Source of the DNA: JAQBXX01 sp947085325
Lineage (GTDB): Bacteria > Pseudomonadota > Gammaproteobacteria > SURF-13
Assembly: GCA_947085325.1 (NCBI GenBank)
Contig: CAMTVY010000010.1
Span: 124,001 to 188,000, forward strand
DNA: 64,000 nt
Reading direction: 5' to 3'
In this document: one piece after another, positions 24,655 through 31,176 of the stretch
Numbering within the stretch: position 1 is the first letter of the stretch
How the letters are laid out: the number at the start of each line of letters is the position of its first letter
The notes under the pieces: generated by a model
What the model was told of the DNA's origin: nothing
Database searches by the model: none
The model's input: the letters and a program-made list of their open reading frames with translations, nothing else
Position numbers and translations under genes: made by a program

Positions 24655-25947
24655 CTAGAATTGAAAGTCGGCCTGTAGCCAGAATTTGCTCAAGTCGCGT
24701 GACAAGGTGAGATTGCGCGCCACGTTGGTGGCATTGGTGTCGCCGCTGTAGTCGGCATATTTGGCCAGCAGGGTGAGAGTCTTGTTCACCTTCTTGCTGG
24801 CTTGCAGGCCCAGCTCGCTGCCGTAGTCGTAGCCGCCGGTGTCGGAAGAATAGCGGTCGTAACGCGCGAGCCAGTGGATGCCCTTCCAGCTTTTTTCGAG
24901 GGTGACGAAAATATCTTGCAAGCCATCCCTGGGCGTGCCCAGGAACTGATCGGCCCAGCCGTTGAAGGCATGCCCTGTGGCAAACGGCGTGGCAAAGCCG
25001 TATACCCCGTCACCGCCCAATACTTCGTAGTTCAATTTGACCTGGACGGTCTTGACCTCGGCGCCCAGAACCAGATTCCTGTAGCTGGCGTCGACGCTGC
25101 TTGCACCGTTTTTATAATCACTCTGATTGGCGTACTCCGCAGTGTAGAAAAATTTGGTGCCGCCTTCCGGCTGATGCCAGCCGTCAAAACGCAGGCCCAG
25201 TGTTTTATTGGACGCGGTGACTGCAATTGGCTGCCCCGGCGCATAGTCCAGCAGGTAGGCATAGCCGATCAGGGTGCCGGGCTTGAAACCGCGATAGGCG
25301 ATGTTCAAAAGCTCACCGTTGAGCCTGACGTCACCCTGGCTGCTATTCTGGCCGAAAATACGGTTGGCGTTGGTTACGTGAGCAAAGAAGACGTTGACGT
25401 TATTGGTCACTGCGGACGTTGCGGAAAAGGCGTCGAATGTCTGTGAATTCTGCCGCCAGCCTACGCTGCCGATGAAGCGCTGGTTGTCGAGATTGATGAT
25501 CTGCCGTCCGTACCTGATAGTGGTATCCGCAAGCAGCGTATCGGGGCCTCCTTTGTAACTGATAAAGCCCTGATTGATCTCGGTGCTCTCCGGATCGGCA
25601 ACGGTGGGGTACTGGGTCAAGCCGTTGATGGTGTCGTTGTAGCGGTTGCTGCCGAGATTGCGGATGTCTTCAAACTGCACAAAGACGCCGAAGCCCTTGA
25701 AGTCACCGGTGGCGTAGCCAAGCTGTGTGCGCAGGGTGAAGGCGCTGGCCTTGTCGGACTTGCCTTCCTGGGTGACCGACTCGAAGCGCGGACGCAACTG
25801 GCCGGAGACCTTGCCTCCGGTAATGGCCTCAAGAAAGGCTCCCTCGGCATGAGCCGCCGGCGATACAAGCAGGCCCAGCAGGTGAATGAGGCCCACATAA
25901 TAGACAGGTCTGCGCATGCGGTTTACGGATGGTGTGATGAAGTTCAT
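24655..25947 (-). CDS. Outer-membrane beta-barrel porin, alginate-export-like family
   Basis: A 430-residue protein with an N-terminal signal ending near SPAAHA. Alternating amphipathic strands run over the whole length, with a terminal Phe (LQADFQF), the usual mark of an outer-membrane barrel. RPRFESVTQEGKSDKASAFTLRTQLGY and the later VFVQFEDIRNLG resemble alginate-export/OprD-like porins. Between an ABC transporter for nitrate and the membrane sensor-like gene, it probably supplies the outer-membrane step for the same anion. It starts at 25947 after AAGGAG. Substrate specificity cannot be judged. Confidence 0.75.
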   Translation of the reverse strand: MNFITPSVNRMRRPVYYVGLIHLLGLLVSPAAHAEGAFLEAITGGKVSGQLRPRFESVTQEGKSDKASAFTLRTQLGYATGDFKGFGVFVQFEDIRNLGSNRYNDTINGLTQYPTVADPESTEINQGFISYKGGPDTLLADTTIRYGRQIINLDNQRFIGSVGWRQNSQTFDAFSATSAVTNNVNVFFAHVTNANRIFGQNSSQGDVRLNGELLNIAYRGFKPGTLIGYAYLLDYAPGQPIAVTASNKTLGLRFDGWHQPEGGTKFFYTAEYANQSDYKNGASSVDASYRNLVLGAEVKTVQVKLNYEVLGGDGVYGFATPFATGHAFNGWADQFLGTPRDGLQDIFVTLEKSWKGIHWLARYDRYSSDTGGYDYGSELGLQASKKVNKTLTLLAKYADYSGDTNATNVARNLTLSRDLSKFWLQADFQF

Positions 25948-25980
25948 GTAATGAAGCTCCTTGATTATGTTTGGATTGGA

Positions 25981-26775
25981 TCAGGCGGCATGCCTGGCAT
26001 GGCGCTGATAGAGAAATTTCAATACCTCACTGCGCAGGCTCGCGTAACGCGCATCTTCGGCCAGCGCCAAACGGTTGCGCGGACGCGGCAGGGCGATCTC
26101 CAGTACTTGCCCGATCGTGGCCGCAGGGCCGTTGGTCATCATGACGACACGATCGGAGAGCAGCACCGCTTCGTCCACGTCGTGGGTCACCATCATTACC
26201 GTGCAGCCGCTGGCCGCAACGATGCGCATCAGTTCGTCCTGCAGCAGTGCGCGTGTCAGGGCATCCAATGCACCAAAGGGTTCATCCAGCAGCAGCACCT
26301 TGGGTTGCATGGAGAGCGCGCGCGCGATGCCGACGCGCTGCTTCATCCCGCCCGAGATTTCGTGCGGATATTTATGCTGCGCCTCCTTGAGGCCGACCAG
26401 GTCGAGCACCTGTTCGGTGCGCTCACGCAAACGCGGTTTTTTCTCGGTGCGGCCAAAGACGCGCTCCACCGCGAGGTACACGTTGCCGAAGCAGGTGAGC
26501 CAGGGCAGCAGCGAGTGATTCTGGAACACCACGCCGCGATCCGGGCCGGGCCCGGTGATCTCGCGCCCGTTGCAGAGCATGATGCCGCCGCTCGCCGGAG
26601 TGAGGCCCGCCACAAGATTGAGCAAGGTGGATTTGCCGCAGCCCGAGTGGCCAATAATGGAAACAAACTCACCTTGTTGAATCGCCAGGTTGATGTCGGT
26701 GATGGCCGTGTAGGTGCCCTGTCTGGTGACAAAGACCCGCTCTACATTTTCCAGTTGTATGAATTTTTTGTGCAT
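25981..26775 (-). CDS. nrtD: Nitrate/nitrite ABC transporter ATP-binding protein
   Basis: A 264-residue ABC ATPase. It has Walker A IGHSGCGKSTLLNLVAGL (about 45-62), QNHSLLPWLT (Q-loop), signature ISGGMKQRVGIARAL, Walker B VLLLDEPFGALDALTR and VTHDVDEAVLLSDRVVMM. The last two blocks are typical of the NrtD/SsuB/TauB group. The start at ATG 26775 has AAGGA eight bases upstream. The frame could be extended nine codons into the permease stop. The nitrate assignment comes from NasT and the ANTAR leader in the same operon. Sulfonate or cyanate transport is the alternative. Confidence 0.85.
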   Translation of the reverse strand: MHKKFIQLENVERVFVTRQGTYTAITDINLAIQQGEFVSIIGHSGCGKSTLLNLVAGLTPASGGIMLCNGREITGPGPDRGVVFQNHSLLPWLTCFGNVYLAVERVFGRTEKKPRLRERTEQVLDLVGLKEAQHKYPHEISGGMKQRVGIARALSMQPKVLLLDEPFGALDALTRALLQDELMRIVAASGCTVMMVTHDVDEAVLLSDRVVMMTNGPAATIGQVLEIALPRPRNRLALAEDARYASLRSEVLKFLYQRHARHAA

Positions 26776-26798
26776 GGCTGTTCCTTTTGGGTCAACTG

Positions 26799-27698
26799 TC
26801 AATATTCAAAGCGTCTGGCGAGCATGAGCAGCGCCTGTTCGAGTAACAGACCGATGATGCCGACGACAAAAATGGCGATGATGATGTGCTCGACATTGAG
26901 ATTGTTCCATTCGTCCCACACCCAGAATCCGATTCCCACGCCGCCGGTCAGCATCTCCGCCGCCACGATGACCAGCCAAGCCACACCGACGGACAGCCTG
27001 ACCCCGGTCATCATGTAGGGCAGTACTGCGGGAAACAGGATTTTGCTGAATATCCTGAATTCCGACAGGTTCAATACGCGCGCAACATTGAGGTAGTCGA
27101 CCGGCACCTTGGTTACGCCGACCGCCGTGTTGATGACCATGGGCCAGATGCTGGAGATGAAGATCACCCAGATCGCGGCGGGCTGCGCCTCCTTGAATAC
27201 CAGCAAGCCGATGGGCAGCCACGCCAGCGGCGACACCGGGCGCAGCAGGCTGATGATCGGCGCCGTCATTTTGTTTAGAAAGCTGAAACGTCCGATCATG
27301 AACCCCAGCGGGATGCCGACCAGCGCCGCGAGACCGAAGCCCAGCCCGACCCGTTCGAGGGAGTGCAGGATATTCCAGCCGATGCCTTGGTCATTCGGCC
27401 CGTTGTCGTAGAAGGGATCGCTGAATAACTCGACGGCGGAGTGCCAGGTTTTCACCGGCCCCGGCAGCTGCGGACTGTACTCGGCGAGCAGTGACCACCC
27501 CAGCAGGAACACGATCAGACCGAGCAGCGGCGGGATCGCCCCTTTGGCCAGCGCATCCATGCCGCCATACAGTGAGGCCGTCCAGTTTCGCGCAGCCGGC
27601 CGTTGGGCCACGTTCGGCGTGGGCTGCTGCACTGAACCGGCGGCGTCATTCCTGCTTATTGGGATGACGTCTTTTTTCGTCATGGGCACCACGTTCAT
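26799..27698 (-). CDS. nrtB: Nitrate/nitrite ABC transporter permease
   Basis: A 299-residue membrane protein with six hydrophobic segments and the binding-protein-dependent permease EAA-type loop (about 190-215). It contains GLAALVGIPLGFMIG, LLRPVSPLAWLPIGLLVF and VAWLVIVAAEMLTGGVGIGFWVWDEWNN, which match the NrtB/CmpB group. The start at ATG 27698 lies shortly after AGGAGG, and the 27 codons upstream are polar and atypical. It is 13 bases from nrtA and 23 bases from nrtD. Confidence 0.88.
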   Translation of the reverse strand: MNVVPMTKKDVIPISRNDAAGSVQQPTPNVAQRPAARNWTASLYGGMDALAKGAIPPLLGLIVFLLGWSLLAEYSPQLPGPVKTWHSAVELFSDPFYDNGPNDQGIGWNILHSLERVGLGFGLAALVGIPLGFMIGRFSFLNKMTAPIISLLRPVSPLAWLPIGLLVFKEAQPAAIWVIFISSIWPMVINTAVGVTKVPVDYLNVARVLNLSEFRIFSKILFPAVLPYMMTGVRLSVGVAWLVIVAAEMLTGGVGIGFWVWDEWNNLNVEHIIIAIFVVGIIGLLLEQALLMLARRFEY

Positions 27699-27711
27699 CG
27701 GGAGCCTCCTT

Positions 27712-28983
27712 TCAGGCCTTGAGCTGGAAGCTTGCGGCATACTGTTTGGGATTTTTTCCGTCCCATACCGTGCCGTCAAACAAGGTGCTGCTGCGCAACG
27801 GCTCGGCCGGCACCGGGACCTTGAGTTGCTCAGCCGCCTGTTTGTATAAAGCGATTTGATTTATCTGACTCGCCACGGCCAGATAATCCGGATCCTCGGT
27901 CAGCAAGCCCCAGCGTTTATGCTGTGTCATGAACCACATGCCATCGGATAGATAAGGGAAATTGACGCGGCCGTCGTTGTAGAATTTCATGTAGTCGGGA
28001 TCGATCCAGGATTTGCCGAGCCCGTTTTCATACTTGCCCAGCATGCGGCCTTCAATCACCGGATCGGGCGCATTCACGTAAGACTTGCGGGCGATGATCT
28101 TGGCGACCTGTGGGCGATTAGCGGTGGTGTCTATATATTTCGACGCCTCCAGCACGGCCATGATGAGCGCGCGTGCCGTGTTGGGATATTTCTGGACAAA
28201 CTCCAGCGTGGTGCCCAGCACCTTTTCCGGGTGGTCTTTCCAGATGGCCTGCGTGGTGGTGGCGGTGAAGCCGACCTGGTCGTAGATCGCGCGCGCATTC
28301 CACGGCTCGCCGACACAGTAGCCATCCATGTTGCCTACGCGCATGTTCGCCACCATTTGCGGCGGCGGGATCACGATGTTCTTGACGTCCTTGTAAGGAT
28401 GAATGCCGTGCGCCGCCAGCCAGTAGTTGAGCCACATGGCATGGGTGCCGGTGGGGAATGTCTGTGCGAAGGTATACTCGCTCTTTTCAGTATCAATCAG
28501 TTTTTTCAGGCTCGCACCATCCACGGCGCCTTTGTCCTTGAGTGCGTTCGACAGGGTGATGGCCTGGGCGTTGTGGTTGAGGCCCATCAGGATCGCCATG
28601 TCTTTTTTCTGGCCGCCGATGCCGAGCTGCACGCCGTAGATGAGGCCGTACAACACGTGCGCGGCGTCCAGTTCGCCCAGCATCAGTTTGTCGCGCACCC
28701 CGGCCCAGCTCGCCTCTTTGGTCACCGTCACGTTGAGGCCGTATTTTTTGTACAGGCCGAGCTCGCCCGCCATCACCACGCTGGCGCAGTCGGTGAGAGG
28801 AATAAAACCAATCTTGAGATCGGTTTTTTCCGGTGCATCGGAACCGGCGGCATGCACGCGGCTGCTGAGACCGGCGGGCATCACGCTGTAGATGCTTGCG
28901 GCGAGCAGCGATTTCATGAATTCACGGCGCGTCGTGCCCGTAGTGCTGCCGGTGGGTAGTTCAGTCTGTGTGTCATGCGTCAT
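27712..28983 (-). CDS. nrtA: NrtA/CmpA-type nitrate substrate-binding protein with Tat signal
   Basis: A 423-residue protein with a twin-arginine signal (TRREFMKSLLAAS, near 18-30) and cleavage expected near VHAAG. The mature part has the NrtA/CmpA blocks KIGFIPLTDCASVVMAGELGLYKKYGL, GELDAAHVLYGL, YCVGEPWNARAI and YPNTARALI. It should capture nitrate or nitrite in the periplasm for NrtBD. It lacks the features of cytoplasmic NasS because it is clearly exported. GAGGAG precedes the start. The 190-base leader upstream carries the ANTAR antitermination elements. Confidence 0.9.
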   Translation of the reverse strand: MTHDTQTELPTGSTTGTTRREFMKSLLAASIYSVMPAGLSSRVHAAGSDAPEKTDLKIGFIPLTDCASVVMAGELGLYKKYGLNVTVTKEASWAGVRDKLMLGELDAAHVLYGLIYGVQLGIGGQKKDMAILMGLNHNAQAITLSNALKDKGAVDGASLKKLIDTEKSEYTFAQTFPTGTHAMWLNYWLAAHGIHPYKDVKNIVIPPPQMVANMRVGNMDGYCVGEPWNARAIYDQVGFTATTTQAIWKDHPEKVLGTTLEFVQKYPNTARALIMAVLEASKYIDTTANRPQVAKIIARKSYVNAPDPVIEGRMLGKYENGLGKSWIDPDYMKFYNDGRVNFPYLSDGMWFMTQHKRWGLLTEDPDYLAVASQINQIALYKQAAEQLKVPVPAEPLRSSTLFDGTVWDGKNPKQYAASFQLKA

Positions 28984-29004
28984 GGCAAAATCTCCTCATC
29001 AAGT

Positions 29005-29018
29005 TATACATAGCGCCA
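29005..29018. repeat. Solitary 14-mer identical to the mfd repeat termini
   Basis: TATACATAGCGCCA here is identical to the terminal inverted repeat of the 149-bp element at 57377-57525. The rest of the element is absent. A 14-base match can arise by chance in a window this size. Confidence 0.25.
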
Positions 29019-29060
29019 AAAAAAAGCGCCCATCCCGCAAGGATTGCTCCCGCAGAATGG
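29018..29060 (-). terminator. Leader terminator before nrtA
   Basis: On the minus strand the 5' arm at 29060-29052 pairs with the 3' arm at 29038-29030 (nine pairs, two G-U). An inner GGA-GCAA-TCC hairpin is included, and eight T follow (29025-29018). Its 5' arm shares four bases with the 3' arm of the neighbouring ANTAR hairpin, so the two structures exclude each other. Confidence 0.75.
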
Positions 29061-29096
29061 ACGCCGTTGTCCATGCGCAAGCCGGCATTGGCTTGC
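29057..29096 (-). promoter_or_regulatory. Tandem hexaloop hairpins, ANTAR antitermination target
   Basis: Two hairpins lie two bases apart. The first (29096-29077 on the minus strand) is GCAAGCC-AATGCC-GGCTTGC and the second (29074-29057) is ATGGAC-AACGGC-GTCCAT. Both have six-base loops with A at position 1 and G at position 4, which is the known ANTAR recognition rule. The second overlaps the terminator. Binding of NasT would favour it and allow read-through into nrtABD. Confidence 0.8.
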
Positions 29097-29111
29097 TGGT
29101 ACTTTAGTTAC

Positions 29112-29138
29112 GGAACCAGCCCTTCGTTGGGAGGGTTC
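29112..29138 (-). promoter_or_regulatory. Third hexaloop hairpin upstream in the nrtA leader
   Basis: On the minus strand GAACC-CT-CCC-AACGAA-GGG-CT-GGTTC: a five-pair outer stem, a small internal loop, a three-pair inner stem and loop AACGAA, again A1 and G4. It lies 16 bases before the tandem pair and may be an additional ANTAR binding site. Confidence 0.55.
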
Positions 29139-29171
29139 TTGAATCTGCTGCGCTTAAGCCGACTTACGACT

Positions 29172-29759
29172 TCACATCAATAATTCCGCCGCTGTAATGA
29201 CCGTCTGCGCCACTTCCGTCATGCGCAGGTTGCGTGTCATGGCCAGCTTGCGCAGGGCTTGATAGGCCTCGTCTTCCGAACACTGGCGCTGTTTCATGAC
29301 CATCCCCTTGGCGCGCTCGATCAGCTTGCGCTCCTCCAGCGCAGTAGTGGCCTTGGTCAACTCACCGCGCAGGGCCTGAAACTCCTGAAAGCGCGCGATG
29401 GCGACATCGATGATGGGTTTAATGCGTTCACTGCCGAGGCCGTTGACGATATAGGCGCTGACGCCGGCATGCATCGCGAGGCGAATATTTTCCTCGTCGC
29501 CGTCATGGGTGAACATCACCAGCGGCAGGTCACGACCGATACAGCACATGTGTTCCAGGGTGTCGCGGTCGGGTGACTCCATGTCGATGATGATGACGTC
29601 CGGCTGAATCTCCGCAACGCGCGCGCGCAGGTCGTCATGGGGCGCGATGTGCGCGGCCACCGCATGGCCTGCCTGACGCAAGGCCTGCTCCACTGCTCCG
29701 GCCCGGTGCGGGCTTTCATCCACCAGCAGCACACGTAACGCTTTAGACGGTTTATTCAT
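29172..29759 (-). CDS. nasT: NasT-type ANTAR response regulator (antiterminator)
   Basis: A 195-residue protein. The receiver-like domain (10-125) keeps the Asp in VIIIDMESPDRD and the Thr in VMFTHDGDEEN, but has Val where the receiver Lys is usual (AYIVNG). This is also seen in NasT. A short coiled linker follows, then an ANTAR domain (about 140-195) with the full signature ERKLIERAKGMVMKQRQCSEDEAYQALRKLAM. It should bind the hexaloop hairpins in the leader immediately downstream and prevent termination before nrtA. The start MNKPSKALR was chosen because a longer frame would cross the terminator at 29792-29823. Confidence 0.9.
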   Translation of the reverse strand: MNKPSKALRVLLVDESPHRAGAVEQALRQAGHAVAAHIAPHDDLRARVAEIQPDVIIIDMESPDRDTLEHMCCIGRDLPLVMFTHDGDEENIRLAMHAGVSAYIVNGLGSERIKPIIDVAIARFQEFQALRGELTKATTALEERKLIERAKGMVMKQRQCSEDEAYQALRKLAMTRNLRMTEVAQTVITAAELLM

Positions 29760-29784
29760 ATTCAGCCGGGCGGCCAGCAGGTAT

Positions 29785-29823
29785 AAAAAGAACCCACTCT
29801 CCGAGGAGAGGCGGAGAGTGGGT
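29785..29823 (-). terminator. Intrinsic terminator between the two ANTAR genes
   Basis: A perfect 12-bp stem (29792-29803 with 29812-29823) and an eight-base loop, then TCTTTTT in the minus-strand direction. It lies 32 bases before nasT and 63 bases after the upstream gene. It should reduce transcription from the sigma-54 promoter into nasT unless read through, or nasT has its own promoter. Confidence 0.85.
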
Positions 29824-29886
29824 GTGAGCACCAGACATGCGCCCCACATAGCCAACTGAAGTTATTCGCATCATCATCGACCTGAT

Positions 29887-30468
29887 TCAAGCATGCGCCA
29901 GTAAACTCTGTTCCATGACGATGAAGTCCTGCGCTACATCCACGGTGCGTTTGTTGCGAGTCAGGGCGAGCCTGCGCAGCGCCTGCTGGGCGCCGTTCCG
30001 GGAGATGCGGGCTTTCTGCATGAGGATGGCCGCAGCCTGCCCTATAAGTCTGCGTTCAGCCGCAGTCGTGTGGGTCTGTTCCAGTTGATTGAGCAGAAGC
30101 TGTGTTTCATTGAAGCGGATGATGGCAACATCCATGATCGGCTTTACCCGCTCCGGCCACAGTCCATCGACAATATAGGCGCTGATGCCGGCTTTCAGTG
30201 CCGCGTTGATAGTCGGCGCATCGCCCTGGCGGGTAAACATGACGATCGGGCATGGCTGGCCAAGATAAATGCGTTCAATCTGGCGCAGTTGCCTGTGACT
30301 AACGTGTTCCAGCGCAAACACCAGTATGTCGGCTTCAATGGTTTTGAGTGCGAGCTGTAGTTCCGGGATGCTGGTGACGAGCTCGACTATCTCGTGTCCA
30401 TGCTTGTGCGTGGCGGACTGTAGCAGTTCCGCATCTTCTGCATTTTCCACGACTAGCGCGATGCGCAT
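29887..30468 (-). CDS. Divergent ANTAR-domain protein
   Basis: A 193-residue paralogue of the NasT next to it. The receiver-like domain has Phe-Ala (ILVFALEHV) where the phospho-accepting Asp should be. The ANTAR helix reads IGQAAAILMQKARISRNGAQQALRRLAL, with Ala-Ala-Ala in place of the usual Ala-Lys-Gly. VMFT and AYIVDGL are kept. It may still dimerise with NasT or bind RNA weakly. A modulatory or antagonistic role is inference. It is the first gene behind the sigma-54 promoter, with CGGGAGA before its start. Confidence 0.8.
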   Translation of the reverse strand: MRIALVVENAEDAELLQSATHKHGHEIVELVTSIPELQLALKTIEADILVFALEHVSHRQLRQIERIYLGQPCPIVMFTRQGDAPTINAALKAGISAYIVDGLWPERVKPIMDVAIIRFNETQLLLNQLEQTHTTAAERRLIGQAAAILMQKARISRNGAQQALRRLALTRNKRTVDVAQDFIVMEQSLLAHA

Positions 30469-30504
30469 GAAAGTCTCCCGATCAAGTGTTGTCGGGGAAG
30501 TATC

Positions 30505-30521
30505 AGCAATAGCCGTGCCAA
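30505..30521 (-). promoter_or_regulatory. Sigma-54 (RpoN) promoter
   Basis: On the minus strand TTGGCACGGCTATTGCT matches the RpoN consensus (TGGCACG-N4-TTGCW) at every defined position. The -24 GG and -12 GC are correctly spaced. The expected start is about 25 bases before the translation start of the first ANTAR gene. This links the island to nitrogen control through an NtrC-type activator. Confidence 0.85.
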
Positions 30522-30560
30522 CCAGAGAAAGCGTATTATTTTCAGTGAATTAAAGGTTGT

Positions 30561-30593
30561 ATGGTGCTCGGTCTGGGAACCGTTGCGCACCAT
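30561..30593. promoter_or_regulatory. Inverted repeat upstream of the sigma-54 promoter, possible activator site
   Basis: ATGGTGC (30561-30567) and GCACCAT (30587-30593) are perfect inverted copies 19 bases apart, 40 to 70 bases upstream of the -24 element. The half-sites resemble those of NtrC (GCACC/GGTGC), but orientation and spacing differ from the classical NtrC palindrome. The protein bound is unknown. Confidence 0.4.
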
Positions 30594-30672
30594 TCTGCGT
30601 GTGTCAGGGAGCGAGTTGAATCATTTTGGGGCGGAATGTGTTCGTGCAGTCTTGCCCAAGGCTGCGCAGGCG

Positions 30673-30982
30673 TTAGTGGTACTTTAGCAGCCAGCTTCGG
30701 AATTCATCGGCGGGTAAGGGGCAGGAGAAGAAGTAGCCCTGTGCCTTGTCGCAACCGAGTGCAATCAGCCGGTCAAGAGTTTCCTGAGTCTCCACGCCTT
30801 CGGCCACGACTTGCAGGTTGAGGTTGTGCGCCAGCTCAATAGTAGAGCGTACGATGGCGGCGTTGTCGTCATCGGTTACCATGTCTATCACAAAAGACTT
30901 GTCCACCTTGATTTCATCTACCGGCAGCTTCTTGAGGTAACTCAGAGACGAGTAACCTGTGCCTAAGGTCGTCAATGGAGAG
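30673..30982 (-). pseudogene. Truncated EAL-domain (c-di-GMP phosphodiesterase) fragment
   Basis: The last 100 or so residues of an EAL domain remain: LGTGYSSLSYLKKLP, then VDEIKVDKSFV, VVAEGVETQETLD and GCDKAQGYFFSCPLPADEF. The catalytic Glu-Ala-Leu region and everything before it are missing. At the truncated end the expected Ile-Asp-Asp before the glycine motif is encoded, but one extra base (near 30963-30970) puts it out of frame. The coding sequence then runs into the prfC relic at 30982/30983. It is about half identical to the end of the intact GGDEF-EAL protein next door, so it is not a recent copy of it. Confidence 0.85.
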
Positions 30983-31108
30983 GCATATACCCATCTGGCG
31001 TTGGACGGTGTGGGTGATCTGGCCTATATCGCTCCTACGCGTATCAATCTGGAGCTGACCATGGAGCGCTGGCCGGACATCGAATTCCGCGCCACCCGCG
31101 AGCATTAG
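30983..31108 (+). pseudogene. Relic of the prfC 3' end (41 codons and stop)
   Basis: In frame this reads AYTHLALDGVGDLAYIAPTR, continuing to FRATREH-stop. It matches the last 41 residues of prfC (23565-23690) with five amino-acid and about 21 base differences, so about 83% identity. Thirty-five bases in the middle (31043-31077) are identical to 23625-23659. Some similarity continues about 20 bases past the stop. It marks the right boundary of the nitrate island. Confidence 0.9.
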
Positions 31109-31176
31109 CAGGCCTGCTCACGCAGTGAAGCTGTAGTGATAGTTTGACGGTGGACTGCAACGGATGGATGCAGCAG

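Noticed and set aside
29005..29018. Second copy of the mfd-associated element at the nrtA leader
   Set aside because: Only the 14-base terminus is shared. The arms do not match, and several 14-base matches are expected by chance in 64 kb. Kept only as a low-confidence repeat.
30561..30821. 86-codon plus-strand frame beside the sigma-54 promoter
   Set aside because: It overlaps the promoter region and is antisense to the EAL fragment, with no domain or start signals.
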